NCBI RefSeq assembly: GCF_004570845.1
Contig: NZ_SPQZ01000002.1
Span: forward strand, 372,001 to 436,000
Source of the DNA: Orlajensenia leifsoniae
Lineage (GTDB): Bacteria > Actinomycetota > Actinomycetes > Actinomycetales > Microbacteriaceae
DNA: 64,000 nucleotides
Direction: 5' to 3'
Position 1 is the first letter of the stretch. Each line of letters opens with the position of its first letter. The translations under genes were made by a program, and so were the position numbers. Below the pieces are notes generated by a model, which was not told the origin of the DNA, did no database searches, and saw nothing but the letters and a program-made list of their open reading frames with translations. Positions 13,112 through 23,753 of the stretch are shown here, piece after piece.

Positions 13112-14713
13112 CTAGCGGATCGCGTCGAACAACGCTGCGGTGTCCGCGGCGGCGTTCGTCAGGTTCAGTCGCAGCACGGGCCGGCCGTGGTCGGCCAGCA
13201 CGCTGGCGTCACCGATGGCCTGCGCCTGGATGAGCTCGCCGAACGTGAACGGGATGCCCGGGATCTCGAGGTCCTCGACGGGGTTCTGCGTGATCTGCAG
13301 GAACACGCCGACGGCCGGACCGCCCTTGTGGAACTGACCGGTCGAGTGCAGGAACCGCGGCCCCCATCCGAACGTCACCGGACGGCCCGAGCGCTCGGCG
13401 AGGATCGCGCGCAGCTCGGTGAGCTGCGGGAGGGCGAGACGGTCGACGTATGCCTGGATGGCGATGTAGCCGTCGTCGGCGACCTCCTCAAGGAGGACCT
13501 CGATGGCCGACACCAGGTCGCTCGAGGCGCCGATGACGTCGGGCGTCCCGCGCACCTCGATGCCTCCGGTCACGAACGCTGCAGGCTCGGGGGCCGGACG
13601 GGCGTCGAGCAGGGCGCGGGTGGCGATCTTCGCGGACTCCACGTCGGGCTGGTCGAAGGGGTTGATGCCGAGGAGGCGCCCGGCCACGGCCGTGGCGTAC
13701 TCCCAGACCAGGAACTGCGCGCCGAGGGTTCCGCTGACGCGGATCTCGTCGGCACCCTCGACGAACACGTCGTCTCCGGCGTCGTCGACCAGGCGCACCA
13801 GCTGCAGGTCGGCGAGCTCGTCCTTCAGCTCAGGGGCGTCCTTCTCGAGCACGACGGGCAGGATGCCCTTGCCGAGCTTGCCGGTCGACTCGGCGATGAG
13901 CTGCTCGGCCCAGTCGCCGAAGCCGACGATGTGGGTGCCATCCGTGATGATGCCCAGCTTGTCGCGCAGGGGAGAGGTGCCGGCGATCGCAGCACCGAGG
14001 ATCAGACCGGGGTTCGACTCGTCGTCGATCGCGAGGCTGAGGGAGATGGTCTCGGCCTCGTCGAGGAGCTCGCCGATGTCGACGCCCGAGAGGCCGCTCG
14101 GCACCAGGCCGAACGCCGTGAGCGCCGAGTAGCGGCCGCCGACGTTGGGGTCGGCGTTGAAGACGCGGTAGCCGGTCTCGCGGGCGTTCTTGTCGAGGGG
14201 CGACCCGGGGTCGGTCACGACGATGATGCGCGTGAGCGGGTCGATGCCCGCTGCCCTGAAGGCCTGCTCGAAGGCACGACGCTGGCTGTCGGTCTCGGTG
14301 GTCGAGCCCGACTTCGACGACACGACGAGGGCCGTCTCGGAGAGGCGGTCGCCGAGGGCGCTGAGCACCTGGCCGGGCTCGGTGGAGTCGAGCACGGTGA
14401 GGTCGACGCGGGCCGTGTTGGTGATGACCTCGGGAGCGAGCGATGATCCGCCCATACCGGCGAGGGCGATGTGGCGCACCCCGGCGGCGTGGAGCTCATC
14501 GCGCAGGGCGTTGATCTCCTCGACGAGCGGGCGGGAGACCGCGACCGACTCGGTCCAGCCGAGACGCTTCGCGGCCTCGGCTTCGGCATCCGGTCCCCAG
14601 AGGGCGGCGTCGAAACCGGTGATGCCCGAGGCGACGAGATCCTTGACGAGGGTGGGGACGTGCGTGCGCACGGCCTCGGCTGCGGCTCCGCTCACCGAGA
14701 TGCGGAAGCTCAT
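13112..14713 (-). CDS. pgi: Glucose-6-phosphate isomerase
   Basis: The enzyme interconverts glucose-6-phosphate and fructose-6-phosphate. The 533-residue protein has two SIS-type sugar-phosphate modules: [14 protein letters not shown] (about residue 85) and [15 protein letters not shown] (about 130), then the [16 protein letters not shown] block (about 192). It starts inside the last codons of tal (4-base overlap). Placing Pgi between Tal and Zwf joins glycolysis to both pentose-phosphate branches in one transcript. It is a stand-alone protein, not a Tal-Pgi fusion. Confidence 0.94.
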   Translation of the reverse strand: MSFRISVSGAAAEAVRTHVPTLVKDLVASGITGFDAALWGPDAEAEAAKRLGWTESVAVSRPLVEEINALRDELHAAGVRHIALAGMGGSSLAPEVITNTARVDLTVLDSTEPGQVLSALGDRLSETALVVSSKSGSTTETDSQRRAFEQAFRAAGIDPLTRIIVVTDPGSPLDKNARETGYRVFNADPNVGGRYSALTAFGLVPSGLSGVDIGELLDEAETISLSLAIDDESNPGLILGAAIAGTSPLRDKLGIITDGTHIVGFGDWAEQLIAESTGKLGKGILPVVLEKDAPELKDELADLQLVRLVDDAGDDVFVEGADEIRVSGTLGAQFLVWEYATAVAGRLLGINPFDQPDVESAKIATRALLDARPAPEPAAFVTGGIEVRGTPDVIGASSDLVSAIEVLLEEVADDGYIAIQAYVDRLALPQLTELRAILAERSGRPVTFGWGPRFLHSTGQFHKGGPAVGVFLQITQNPVEDLEIPGIPFTFGELIQAQAIGDASVLADHGRPVLRLNLTNAAADTAALFDAIR

Positions 14714-15822
14714 TTCGCGGCCTCGAGCGCTGTCTTCACGGTCTCGAGCAGCTCGCCCCAGGAGACGATGAACTTCTCGACGCCCTCCTTCTCGAGCAGG
14801 GCGGTCACCTCGTCGTAGGAGACGCCGAGGCCCTCGAGCTGGTCGAGGATCTCACGGGCGGCGTCGTACGAGCCGCTGACGGTGTCGCCCTCGATGACTC
14901 CGTGGTCGAAGGTGGCCTCCATCGTCTTCTCGGGCATCGTGTTGACGACACCCTGCGCGACGAGGTTCGTCACGTAGAGGGTGTCGGGCAGCGACGGGTC
15001 CTTGACGCCGGTCGACGCCCACAACGGGCGCTGCACGTTGGCGCCGGCCCTGAGCAGGTTCTGGGCGCGGTCGGTGGCGAACTCGTCCTTGAAGAGCTCG
15101 TAGGCCAGCTGGGCGTTGGCGACGCCGGCCTTGCTCTTGAGCGCGAGGGCCTCGTCGGTGCCGATGGCCGTGAGTCGCTTGTCGATCTCGGTGTCGACGC
15201 GCGACACGAAGAAGGAGGCGACGGAGTGGATGGTCGAGAGGTCGATGCCCGCGGCCTGGGCCTTCTCGAGTCCGGCGATGTAGGCCGCGATGACGGCCTG
15301 GTGACGCTGGAGGCTGAAGATCAGCGTGACGTTGACGCTGATGCCGGCTCCGATGACCTCGGTGATGGCCTCGAGGCCCTCGACCGTTGCCGGGATCTTG
15401 ATCATCGCGTTGGGGCGGTCGACCTTGGCCCAGAGCTGCTTGGCCTGTTCGATGGTCTTCGCGGCGTCGTGGGCGAAGCCGGGCTCGACCTCGATCGAGA
15501 CGCGGCCGTCGACGCCGTCCGTGGCGTCGTACACGCCACGGAAGATGTCGGAGGCGTTGGCCACGTCATCCGTCGTGATCTCGAAGACGGCCTCGTCGAC
15601 CGATGCGCCGCGAGCGGCGAGTTCGGCGACCTGCTCCTCGTAGGCGTGGCCGTTGGCGAGGGCTCCGGCGAAGATCGTCGGGTTCGTGGTGACGCCCACG
15701 ACGTTCTTCTCCTCGATGAGCTTCTTCAGGCCGCCCGACGTGATGCGCTCACGCGAGAGGTCGTCGAGCCAGATGCTGACGCCGGCTGCTGAGAGCTCGG
15801 CGAGGGGGGTGGTTCCGGTCAT
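14710..15822 (-). CDS. tal: Transaldolase
   Basis: The enzyme transfers a three-carbon dihydroxyacetone unit in the non-oxidative pentose-phosphate branch. The 370-residue length matches the longer actinobacterial transaldolases. Motifs are [12 protein letters not shown] (residues about 16-27), [10 protein letters not shown] (about 43-52), [10 protein letters not shown], and [11 protein letters not shown], which carries the Schiff-base lysine (about 140). It lies 27 bases after tkt in the same direction and overlaps pgi by 4 bases. Confidence 0.97.
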   Translation of the reverse strand: MTGTTPLAELSAAGVSIWLDDLSRERITSGGLKKLIEEKNVVGVTTNPTIFAGALANGHAYEEQVAELAARGASVDEAVFEITTDDVANASDIFRGVYDATDGVDGRVSIEVEPGFAHDAAKTIEQAKQLWAKVDRPNAMIKIPATVEGLEAITEVIGAGISVNVTLIFSLQRHQAVIAAYIAGLEKAQAAGIDLSTIHSVASFFVSRVDTEIDKRLTAIGTDEALALKSKAGVANAQLAYELFKDEFATDRAQNLLRAGANVQRPLWASTGVKDPSLPDTLYVTNLVAQGVVNTMPEKTMEATFDHGVIEGDTVSGSYDAAREILDQLEGLGVSYDEVTALLEKEGVEKFIVSWGELLETVKTALEAAK

Positions 15823-15849
15823 GTGTTCAGATCTCCTTCATGCTGCGCA

Positions 15850-17943
15850 TCACGCGGATGCGAGCGACTCCTTGGCGGCGGCGACGACGGCTTCAGCCGT
15901 GATGCCGAATTCGCGGAACAGCGTCTTCCAGTCGGCCGAGGCACCGAAGTGCTCGATCGAGATGCTGCGGCCGCGGTCTCCCACGTACTTGTCCCAGCTC
16001 ATCGAGATGCCGGCCTCGACCGAGACACGGGCTGTGACGGATGCCGGGAGCACCGACTCGCGGTACTCGGCCGACTGCTCCTCGAACCACTCGAGGCTCG
16101 GCGCCGACACGACGCGGGCGTTGATCCCGTCGGCCTTGAGCGCCTCGCGCGCCTGCACGGCGAGCTGAACCTCGGACCCTGTGGCGATGAGGATGACGTC
16201 GGGCGTGCCGTTCGCTGCCTCGGCGAGGACGTAGGCGCCCTTCGCCGTGTTCTTCGCGGACGCGAAGACGTCGCCGGACGCCTCGCCGTCACCGCGCTCG
16301 AAGACCGCGATGTTCTGGCGGGTGAGGGCGATACCGGCCGGTCCCTGGCGACGCTTGAGGATCTCGAGCCAGGCGTAGGACACCTCGTTGGCGTCGCCGG
16401 GGCGCACCACGTCGAGACCCGGGATCGCACGCAGCGTCGAGAGCTGCTCGACCGGCTGGTGTGTCGGGCCGTCCTCGCCGAGGGCGACGGAGTCGTGGGT
16501 CCAGACGTAGATCGCCGGCGCCTTCATGAGCGCGGCGAGACGGACGGCCGGGCGCATGTAGTCGCTGAAGATCAGGAAGGTGCCGCCGAAGGGACGCGTG
16601 TTGCCGTGCAGCACGATGCCGTTCAGGATGGCGCCCATCGCGTGCTCGCGGATTCCGAAGTGCAGCACGCGGCCGTACTCGTTGCCCGTCCACTCGTGGG
16701 TGGAGTGCTCGCTGGGCACGAATGACGCGGCATTCGTGATCGTCGTCAGGTTGGACTCGGCCAGGTCGGCCGATCCGCCCCACAGCTCGGGCACGACGCC
16801 GGCGATGGCATTGATGACCTTGCCGGATGCGGCACGGGTCGAGATCTCGACACCGGCCTCGAACACGGGGAGGACGTCTTCGACACCGTCGGGCAGCTCA
16901 CCCGTCAGCACGCGGTCGAGGAGCTGCTTGCGCTCGGGGTTCGCCTCAGCCCAGGCGTCGAACGACACCTGCCATTCGGCGTGCTCGGCTGCACCGCGCT
17001 CGAGAGCGAGACGGGTGTGGTCGATGACCTCGGGGGCGACGTCGAAGTTCTTCTCGGGGTCGAAGCCGAGAACCTCCTTGACGGCGGCCAGTTCCTCGGC
17101 GCCCAGGGCGGAGCCGTGGATCTTTCCGCTGTTCTGCTTCTTCGGGCTCGGCCAGCCGATGATCGTCTTGAGGATGATGAGCGACGGCTTGTCGGTCTCG
17201 GCCTTGGCGGCCTCGATCGCGCGGTGCAGCTCGGCGACGTCCTCGACGTACTCGCCGGTCTTCTTCCAGTCGACCGTCTGCACGTGCCAGTGGTAGGCCT
17301 CGTAGCGGGCGGCGACGTCTTCGGTGAAGGCGATGTTGGTGTCGTCCTCGATGGAGATCTGGTTGCTGTCGTAGATCACGACGAGGCTTCCGAGCTCCTG
17401 GTGACCGGCGAGCGATGACGCCTCGCTGGTGATGCCCTCCTGGAGGTCGCCGTCTCCGGCGATGACGTAGATGTTGTGATCGAACGGGCTGGTGCCCGCA
17501 GCGGCATCCGGGTCGAACAGGCCGCGCTCGAAGCGCTGCGCGTAGGCGAAGCCCACGGCGGAGGAGAGGCCCTGTCCGAGCGGGCCGGTGGTGATCTCGA
17601 CGCCGTCGGTGTGGCCGTACTCGGGGTGTCCGGGGGTGAGTGAGCCCCAGGTGCGAAGCGCCTTGAGGTCGTCGAGCTCGAGGCCGTAGCCGCCGAAGTA
17701 GAGCTGCACGTACTGGGTCAGCGAGCTGTGGCCGGCCGAGAGGATGAATCGGTCGCGACCGATCCATTCGTTGTCGGACGGGTCACGGCGCATGACCTTC
17801 TGGAAGAGCAGGTAGGCCGCGGGGGCGAGGCTCATGGCCGTCCCGGGGTGGCCGTTGCCCACCTTCTCGACCGCGTCCGCTGCGAGGATTCGCGCGGTGT
17901 CGACGGCCTTGTCGTCGATGGGTTCCCATTGCAGAGCTGGCAC
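15850..17943 (-). CDS. tkt: Transketolase
   Basis: The thiamine-diphosphate enzyme moves two-carbon units between sugar phosphates. The 697-residue protein starts at a GTG with AAGGG upstream. It shows AADAVEKVGNGHPGTAMSL (near residue 25), FILSAGHSSLTQY, the ThDP site VIAGDGDLQEGITSEAS (about 158-174) ending in YDSNQISI, and the pyrimidine domain with VWTHDSVALGEDGPTHQPVE. It leads the tkt-tal-pgi-zwf-opcA-pgl unit and diverges from ctaB across 352 bases, the common arrangement in this phylum. Confidence 0.98.
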   Translation of the reverse strand: MPALQWEPIDDKAVDTARILAADAVEKVGNGHPGTAMSLAPAAYLLFQKVMRRDPSDNEWIGRDRFILSAGHSSLTQYVQLYFGGYGLELDDLKALRTWGSLTPGHPEYGHTDGVEITTGPLGQGLSSAVGFAYAQRFERGLFDPDAAAGTSPFDHNIYVIAGDGDLQEGITSEASSLAGHQELGSLVVIYDSNQISIEDDTNIAFTEDVAARYEAYHWHVQTVDWKKTGEYVEDVAELHRAIEAAKAETDKPSLIILKTIIGWPSPKKQNSGKIHGSALGAEELAAVKEVLGFDPEKNFDVAPEVIDHTRLALERGAAEHAEWQVSFDAWAEANPERKQLLDRVLTGELPDGVEDVLPVFEAGVEISTRAASGKVINAIAGVVPELWGGSADLAESNLTTITNAASFVPSEHSTHEWTGNEYGRVLHFGIREHAMGAILNGIVLHGNTRPFGGTFLIFSDYMRPAVRLAALMKAPAIYVWTHDSVALGEDGPTHQPVEQLSTLRAIPGLDVVRPGDANEVSYAWLEILKRRQGPAGIALTRQNIAVFERGDGEASGDVFASAKNTAKGAYVLAEAANGTPDVILIATGSEVQLAVQAREALKADGINARVVSAPSLEWFEEQSAEYRESVLPASVTARVSVEAGISMSWDKYVGDRGRSISIEHFGASADWKTLFREFGITAEAVVAAAKESLASA

Positions 17944-18295
17944 TGGTAACTGACCCTTCTCAATGCGTCAGGAGCCACCGCAGTTGCAGGGCTCCGTTGT
18001 TATCGGAGCACGCCGTCGTCATCCTTGGCACACAGCACGTGAACGCGGGGGAGCGAGTCGTTCGACGAGGATCGGCTCACGCCGGGCGCACAGGCTGATA
18101 GGCGAGCCTTCCCAGTATAGAGACAGCGTCTTTGTCTATTAGGGACGAAGAGGCAGGGCGCCGTTACAGTCCGGTTGCATGATCCCCACAGTCGGCCGAC
18201 CTCGCTGTGAGGTGGCTGTGGGGCTCCGTCGCGCGCCGATGGCCTAGACTGGCAGCAGCATTCCCGGGCCGACTATTCCCGGATTATGGGGAGTA
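17944..18295. promoter_or_regulatory. Divergent tkt/ctaB intergenic region
   Basis: These 352 bases hold no convincing gene. For tkt, the minus strand has TATACT at 18119-18114, beside an imperfect dyad (AGACA at 18121-18125 and TGTCT at 18133-18137). For ctaB, TAGACT lies at 18245-18250, 45 bases before its start. Between them is a nested inverted repeat: outer arms CCCCACAG (18184-18191) and CTGTGGGG (18216-18223), inner arms ACCTC (18199-18203) and GAGGT (18209-18213). The -10 calls are motif matches only; the nested repeat could be a regulator site or an RNA hairpin. Confidence 0.45.
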
Positions 18296-19216
18296 ATGAA
18301 CGTCGCACTTGAGACACGATCCGCCGCGTCCTCCATCGGAGTCCGACGCAAGCTGAACGCGTACATCTCATTGACGAAGCCGCGCGTGGTCGAGCTGCTG
18401 CTCGTCGTCACCGCTCCGACGATGATCCTCGCGCAGGGCGGCATCCCGTCCCTGTGGCTCGTGCTCGCGACCCTGATCGGCGGCGCCATGAGCGCCGGTT
18501 CCGCCGGGGCCTTCAACTGCTACATCGACCGCGACATCGATCGCCTGATGAAGCGCACGAAGAACCGCCCCCTCGTGACCGGCGACCTGACCGACCGTGA
18601 GGCCCTCGTCTTCGCGTGGGGGCTCGGCATCGCCTCCATCGTCTGGCTCTGGGCCTTCACCAACTGGCTCGCCGCGGCGCTGTCGCTCGGGGCGATCCTG
18701 CTCTACGTGGTGTTCTACAGCCTGATCCTCAAGCGCCGTACCTCGCAGAACATCGTCTGGGGCGGCGTTGCCGGCTGCATGCCCGTGCTCATCGGCTGGG
18801 CCGCCGTCACGGGCAGCCTGTCGTGGACGCCGTTCATCCTGTTCGCGATCATCTTCCTCTGGACGCCCCCGCACTACTGGCCGCTGTCGATGAAGTACCG
18901 CGAGGACTACAAGGCCGCAGGAGTGCCGATGCTCGCCGTCGTGCGCGGTCGTGCCCAGGTCGGACTCCAGGTCATCCTGTACGCGTGGGCCACCGTGGCG
19001 TGCTCGCTGCTGCTCATCCCCGTCGCAGGCATGGGACTCGTCTACTCCGCCGTGGCGCTCGTCGTCGGCGGCTGGTTCCTGTACGAGTCGCACCGCCTCT
19101 ACGACCTGGCCATCCGGCACGTCGACGTGTCGCCGATGCGGGTGTTCCACGGGTCGATCGCCTACCTGTCGCTGCTGTTCCTCGCCATCGGCATCGACCC
19201 GCTGCTGCCCTTCTGA
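18296..19216 (+). CDS. ctaB: Protoheme IX farnesyltransferase (heme O synthase)
   Basis: This UbiA-family membrane enzyme adds a farnesyl group to heme B to make heme O, the first step toward heme A for cytochrome c oxidase. The 306-residue protein has several hydrophobic helices. The two Asp-rich prenyl-diphosphate sites are [19 protein letters not shown] (about residue 76) and [14 protein letters not shown] (about 203). The early [10 protein letters not shown] is also characteristic. A good Shine-Dalgarno sequence (GGGGAG) precedes the ATG. ctaA, the next enzyme, lies about 1.9 kb downstream on the other strand. Confidence 0.97.
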   Translation: MNVALETRSAASSIGVRRKLNAYISLTKPRVVELLLVVTAPTMILAQGGIPSLWLVLATLIGGAMSAGSAGAFNCYIDRDIDRLMKRTKNRPLVTGDLTDREALVFAWGLGIASIVWLWAFTNWLAAALSLGAILLYVVFYSLILKRRTSQNIVWGGVAGCMPVLIGWAAVTGSLSWTPFILFAIIFLWTPPHYWPLSMKYREDYKAAGVPMLAVVRGRAQVGLQVILYAWATVACSLLLIPVAGMGLVYSAVALVVGGWFLYESHRLYDLAIRHVDVSPMRVFHGSIAYLSLLFLAIGIDPLLPF

Positions 19217-19288
19217 CCTTCCCGCTCCATCGCAGCGGCCTGCGCGCCACCTCGAGCGGGGCAGACCCTCACGAGAGGGCGCTCCGGA

Positions 19289-20008
19289 TCAGTCGATCAC
19301 GGCGGCCGCGAGCAGCAGGGCGAGCGGATTCGTCTCGTCGACGTTGCTCACCCCGAACCGGGTGCGCGCCCATCCCGGATCGAGCCGGTCGAATCCGCCC
19401 CAGCCCTCGTGGTCGAAGAGCAGCATCGCGACCTCGACATCCGTCGGAGCCATGATCCGATCGCGAACGGATGCCGCAGCCTCGTCCTCCACGCCGTTGA
19501 GTGCGTCGACGAGCCCGTCGCTGATCGGGCCGTGGAACTCGTCGCCGTCACTGAGCCCGCTGATGATGGGTTCGCTGAGTTCGAGGCCGTCCATCACGCT
19601 GCGCGCGTACGGGATGCGGACCGAGAGCAGGCCGTCGTCGAGGGAGCCCACGGTGACGGCGAGGGCCTCGGACACCCGCGGGTCGCCGACCTCGAACCTC
19701 GACTCGATCGTGGCGGACGCCCGCGTCTCGGGGTCGAGCCCCACCGCTATCCAGGTGTCGCTCGTGATGGCGATGGCATCGGCGTTCAGGTGCTTCGTGA
19801 TGTGGTGCAGCACACCGAGTGCGCGTTCGTCGGGGACGACGGCGAAGGAGGCGTACGGCCGCGAGTCGAGGTAGAGGTCGGCGTACAGCGGCATGAATCC
19901 GTTGTCGTACGGAGTGTCGGCGAGCCTGCGGCAGGCCGCACGAGCCTGATGCCTCGCCATCGTCTCGATGTCGAGCCTGTCGTCCGCGGGCACTGAGCCG
20001 GCTGTCAT
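19289..20008 (-). CDS. Hypothetical protein, 239 residues
   Basis: I do not recognise this family. The product is acidic, without a signal peptide or membrane segment. It has an N-terminal half with RLADTPYDNGFMPLYADLYLDSRP and a C-terminal half with DVEVAMLLFDHEGWGGFDRLDPGWARTRFG, suggesting a compact cytoplasmic protein. Codon use matches the neighbours and the frame is long and clean, so it is probably real. It is convergent with ctaB (72-base gap with only a weak 5-bp hairpin at 19266-19279) and lies upstream of no co-directional partner except galE, which is behind it by 77 bases. No function is proposed. Confidence 0.72.
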   Translation of the reverse strand: MTAGSVPADDRLDIETMARHQARAACRRLADTPYDNGFMPLYADLYLDSRPYASFAVVPDERALGVLHHITKHLNADAIAITSDTWIAVGLDPETRASATIESRFEVGDPRVSEALAVTVGSLDDGLLSVRIPYARSVMDGLELSEPIISGLSDGDEFHGPISDGLVDALNGVEDEAAASVRDRIMAPTDVEVAMLLFDHEGWGGFDRLDPGWARTRFGVSNVDETNPLALLLAAAVID

Positions 20009-20085
20009 GTCGGGAGTCTACGAGCGTGACAACCCGGAAGTCCGGCTGCCGCGCCGTCGAAGCCGATCGTCCCAGGGAGGCATCG

Positions 20086-21072
20086 TCACCCGTGTGGTGG
20101 GTCGATCGGGCGCCCGGATGCCGCATCCACCGCCGACGCGATGATCTCGTCGAATCCGTACTCGGCCGTCCAGCCGGTCTCGGAGCGCAGCCGGGTGGCG
20201 TCCGCGATCACCCGTGCGGGATCCCCGGCGCGGGCCTCGGCGATGACGGGAGTGATGTCCCGGCCCGTCTCGGCGCTGACGGCCGCGATGACATCCAGCA
20301 CGGAGACGCCTTCGCCCCGCCCGACGTTGAACACGTCGTACTGCCGCTCATCGCGCCCGAGGTACTCGAGCGCATCGATGTGCGCGGTCGCGATGTCGAG
20401 CACGTGCACGTAGTCGCGTACGCCGGATCCGTCCTCGGTGTCGAAATCGGTGCCGAAGACCGTCGGAACGCCTCCCTCGGCGATCCTGTCGAGCACGATC
20501 GTGAGGAGGTTCAGCACCTGCGGATCGCCGAGGTCGCTCCAGCCTGCTCCGGCCACGTTGAAGTAGCGCAGGCTCACCGTTCGCAGCCCGAATGCCCGGG
20601 CGGCATCACGCAGCAGCCACTCGCCGGCCAGCTTGGTCTCGCCGTAGGGATTGATGGGGGAGAGCGGCGCGTCCTCAGTGACGGGGTGGTCGCCCGTCAT
20701 CCCGTACACGGCGGCCGACGAGGAGAACACGAAGCGTTCGACGCCGGTCTGCTCCGCTGCGGCGAGCACATTGGCGAGGCCGCCTACGTTCTGCTGGAAG
20801 TACCAGACGGGTGAGCCGACCGACTCGCCGACCTGCTTCCTCGCCGCGAAGTGGATGACGGCATCGACGGCGTACTGCGTCATGGCAGCGGAGATCGCAT
20901 CGGCGGCGCCCGATGCCGCGACATCCAGTTCGACGAGCGGCACGCCGGACACGCGCGACGCGATCCCGGACGAGAGGTCGTCCACGACGACGACCGGGAC
21001 CCCCGCCTCGTTCAGGAGTCGCACGACGTGAGCACCGATGTACCCGGCGCCGCCCGTGACCATGACGGTCAT
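20086..21072 (-). CDS. galE: UDP-glucose 4-epimerase
   Basis: The enzyme interconverts UDP-glucose and UDP-galactose. The 328-residue extended short-chain dehydrogenase has the NAD motif GGAGYIGAHVV (about residues 6-16), the DDLSSG loop, IHFAARKQVGESV, the catalytic Ser in FSSSAAVYG and the Tyr-Lys pair in NPYGETKLAGE (about 142-152). GVRDYVHVLDIA is the usual galE motif. ATG at 21072 gives MTVMVTGG; a second ATG 9 bases later is possible. It is probably free-standing, since no other Leloir-pathway gene is near. Confidence 0.95.
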   Translation of the reverse strand: MTVMVTGGAGYIGAHVVRLLNEAGVPVVVVDDLSSGIASRVSGVPLVELDVAASGAADAISAAMTQYAVDAVIHFAARKQVGESVGSPVWYFQQNVGGLANVLAAAEQTGVERFVFSSSAAVYGMTGDHPVTEDAPLSPINPYGETKLAGEWLLRDAARAFGLRTVSLRYFNVAGAGWSDLGDPQVLNLLTIVLDRIAEGGVPTVFGTDFDTEDGSGVRDYVHVLDIATAHIDALEYLGRDERQYDVFNVGRGEGVSVLDVIAAVSAETGRDITPVIAEARAGDPARVIADATRLRSETGWTAEYGFDEIIASAVDAASGRPIDPPHG

Positions 21073-21091
21073 CGTCGCACCAGCGCCGCCG

Positions 21092-22066
21092 TCATGCGCT
21101 CACGCGAGCGTCGAGGTGCGCGGTCGCCGTCGTCGGCGCCGACTGGGGCCGACGAAGCGAGAGCACGACGTTCGTCATCGCCGCGGCGAGGCAGGCTGCG
21201 AGCACCATGTGCAGGCCGACGAGGAAGGGCGGTAGCCCGGTGCGTGCCTGGATCAGGCCGACGACGATCTGCGCGACCTCGACGGCGAGGAGGAGGAACA
21301 CCGTCCCGCCGCCGGGGATCTTCGCCACCAGCGCGGCGATCAGCATGGCCACGGTGAGCGCCAGCGTCACGTAGGCGGGCCAGGAGTGCACATGCTGCAG
21401 CACCTCCGGGTCGAGTCCGTTGCGCGGGGCATCCGCGTCTCCCGCGTGCGGGCCAGACCCCGTGGTGATGATGCCGACCAGGATCGTGATCGCCACGACG
21501 GCGCTCGTGATGTGGGCGATGATCGCGTACCACCGCGGGACGGCGAGAGCCCGGGCGCCCGGAGCGGCGTAGACCCGGTGCACGAGTGCCGTGGCGAGGC
21601 AGACCAGAACGATCGAGACGACGAAGTGCAGGCCGACGACGTAGGGGTTGAGACCGGTCAGGACGCTGAGGCCGCCGATGACGCCCTGGGCCGGGATGCC
21701 GAGGCCGATGAACAGGGAGAGCCGGAAGAGGTCGCGGCGTTCGGCGCGCATGCGGATGACGAGCAGGAACATCGCGATCGCGATGAAGACGAGCACGAAG
21801 GTCATCAGGCGGTTGCCGAATTCGATCACCCCGTGGACGCCCATCTCGGGAGTGTTCACGAGGGAGTCCGCCGTGCAGGTGGGCCAGGTGGGGCATCCGA
21901 GACCGGATGCGGTGAGGCGGACGAGCCCGCCCGTGCCGATGAGCACGATCTGGGCGATCAGCGAGAGCCAGGCGAAGACGCGCACGCGGCGATCGATCTG
22001 CGTGGGGAGCCAGTTCAGAAATCGCGACACGTCGGGGAGGTCCTGTTCTTCGTACGGCAGACTCAC
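21092..22066 (-). CDS. ctaA: Heme A synthase, COX15/CtaA family
   Basis: CtaA oxidises the methyl group of heme O to the formyl of heme A in the membrane. The 324-residue protein has eight likely membrane helices, the RLTASGLGCPTWPTC loop with the paired cysteines (about residues 50-64), and conserved His positions in VIEFGNRLMTF, LNPYVVGLHFVVS, LQHVHSW and FLVGLHMVLA. The start is a GTG with no obvious Shine-Dalgarno sequence. It diverges from the suf operon and lies 19 bases before galE. Confidence 0.95.
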   Translation of the reverse strand: MSLPYEEQDLPDVSRFLNWLPTQIDRRVRVFAWLSLIAQIVLIGTGGLVRLTASGLGCPTWPTCTADSLVNTPEMGVHGVIEFGNRLMTFVLVFIAIAMFLLVIRMRAERRDLFRLSLFIGLGIPAQGVIGGLSVLTGLNPYVVGLHFVVSIVLVCLATALVHRVYAAPGARALAVPRWYAIIAHITSAVVAITILVGIITTGSGPHAGDADAPRNGLDPEVLQHVHSWPAYVTLALTVAMLIAALVAKIPGGGTVFLLLAVEVAQIVVGLIQARTGLPPFLVGLHMVLAACLAAAMTNVVLSLRRPQSAPTTATAHLDARVSA

Positions 22067-22299
22067 GGGCTGCGCCGCTGCAACGTCACCGCGGGTGCCT
22101 GTAGAATCAATTGGTTGGAGAACCGCGTGTCACCGGTGTCAATCAGTCGGCACACGCTCTTTCGGTTCCTTCGACAATTCTAGGTACGCACAGAAGCTGC
22201 CCCGCACAAATCAGACCTCGTGACCGTTCGTATCCACATACGCGGAAGGGGAATGAGCCGGATTGATAGCCGGTCGTCATGGGTAGGAAAGAGGGAGAC
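22067..22299. promoter_or_regulatory. Divergent ctaA/sufB intergenic region
   Basis: No gene is supported in these 233 bases. TAGAAT at 22102-22107 could be the -10 of a sufB promoter, leaving a leader of about 185 bases. I see no obvious SufR-type operator and no sufR gene, which often precedes sufB in actinobacteria. Just before sufB there is GAGGGAG. Confidence 0.3.
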
Positions 22300-23718
22300 A
22301 TGTCGGACGTTCTCATCGACCGCCCCGAACTGGAAGGGCTCGGTACCTACGAGTTCGGCTGGTCGGATTCCGACGCTGCAGGCGCATCCGCCCGGCGTGG
22401 GATCTCGCCGGAGGTGGTTCGCGACATCTCGGCTTTGAAGCAGGAGCCCGAGTGGATGCTGCAGCGGCGCCTCAAGGCGCTCCAGCTCTTCGAACGCAAG
22501 CCGATGCCCACCTGGGGTGCCGACCTGTCGGAGATCGACTTCGACAACATCAAGTACTTCGTGCGGTCGACCGAGAAGCAGGCCCAGACCTGGGAAGACC
22601 TGCCCGACGACATCAAGAGCACCTACGAGAAGCTCGGCATCCCCGAGGCCGAGCGCCAGCGCCTCGTCTCGGGCGTCGCTGCCCAGTACGAGTCCGAGGT
22701 GGTGTACCACCAGATCAACGAGGAGCTCGAGGCTCAGGGCGTGATCTTCATGGACACCGACACCGCTCTGAAGGAGCACCCCGAGTTCTTCGACGAGTAC
22801 TTCGGCACCGTCATCCCGTCGGGCGACAACAAGTTCGCCGCTCTGAACACCGCCGTCTGGTCGGGTGGATCGTTCGTGTACGTGCCGCCGGGAGTCCACG
22901 TCGAGATTCCCCTGCAGGCCTACTTCCGCATCAACACGGAGAACATGGGCCAGTTCGAGCGCACGCTGATCATCGCCGACGAGGGCAGCTACGTCCACTA
23001 CATCGAGGGCTGCACGGCCCCGATCTACAAGAGCGACTCGCTGCACTCCGCCGTGGTCGAGATCATCGTGAAGAAGAACGCCCGCGTTCGCTACACGACG
23101 ATCCAGAACTGGTCGAACAACGTCTACAACCTCGTCACGAAGCGCGCCACCGCCGGTGAGGGCGCGACGATGGAGTGGATCGACGGCAACATCGGCTCCA
23201 AGGTGACGATGAAGTACCCGTCCATCTACCTCATGGGCGAGCACGCCAAGGGCGAGACCCTCTCCGTGGCCTTCGCCGGCCCCGGCCAGCACCAGGACGC
23301 CGGCGCCAAGATGATCCACATGGCTCCGCACACGCAGAGCTCGATCGTCTCGAAGTCGATCGCCCGGGGCGGCGGCCGCGCCGGCTACCGCGGCGAGGTG
23401 CGGGTTGATGCCAACGCGCACCACTCCGCCAACACCGTGCGCTGCGACGCCCTCCTGGTCGACACCATCTCCCGCTCCGACACCTACCCGGCCATCGACA
23501 TCCGTGTCGACGACGTGCAGCTCGGCCACGAGGCCACGGTCTCGCGAGTCTCCGAGGAGCAGTTGTTCTACCTCATGAGCCGCGGCATGCCCGAAGACGA
23601 GGCCATGGCGATGATCGTGCGCGGCTTCATCGAGCCGATCGCCCGCGAGCTGCCCATGGAGTACGCGCTCGAACTCAACAAGCTCATCGAGATGGGCATG
23701 GAAGGCTCTGTCGGATGA
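22300..23718 (+). CDS. sufB: Fe-S cluster assembly scaffold SufB
   Basis: SufB is the main scaffold of the SUF machinery, binding nascent Fe-S clusters with SufC and SufD. I chose the ATG at 22300 ([19 protein letters not shown] upstream, 472 residues); an ATG 21 bases earlier lacks a ribosome site. Typical blocks are [32 protein letters not shown] (about residues 193-210), [15 protein letters not shown] (about 232), and the C-terminal [11 protein letters not shown] and [12 protein letters not shown]. It leads sufB-sufD-Rieske-sufC-sufT. Confidence 0.98.
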   Translation: MSDVLIDRPELEGLGTYEFGWSDSDAAGASARRGISPEVVRDISALKQEPEWMLQRRLKALQLFERKPMPTWGADLSEIDFDNIKYFVRSTEKQAQTWEDLPDDIKSTYEKLGIPEAERQRLVSGVAAQYESEVVYHQINEELEAQGVIFMDTDTALKEHPEFFDEYFGTVIPSGDNKFAALNTAVWSGGSFVYVPPGVHVEIPLQAYFRINTENMGQFERTLIIADEGSYVHYIEGCTAPIYKSDSLHSAVVEIIVKKNARVRYTTIQNWSNNVYNLVTKRATAGEGATMEWIDGNIGSKVTMKYPSIYLMGEHAKGETLSVAFAGPGQHQDAGAKMIHMAPHTQSSIVSKSIARGGGRAGYRGEVRVDANAHHSANTVRCDALLVDTISRSDTYPAIDIRVDDVQLGHEATVSRVSEEQLFYLMSRGMPEDEAMAMIVRGFIEPIARELPMEYALELNKLIEMGMEGSVG

Positions 23719-23753
23719 CCTTCCTCCTGACGTCGAAAGGAACCGTAGTCTAG

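Noticed and set aside
22220-22438. Small + strand frame before and into sufB
   Set aside because: It overlaps sufB out of frame, is Ser/Arg-rich and has no ribosome site.
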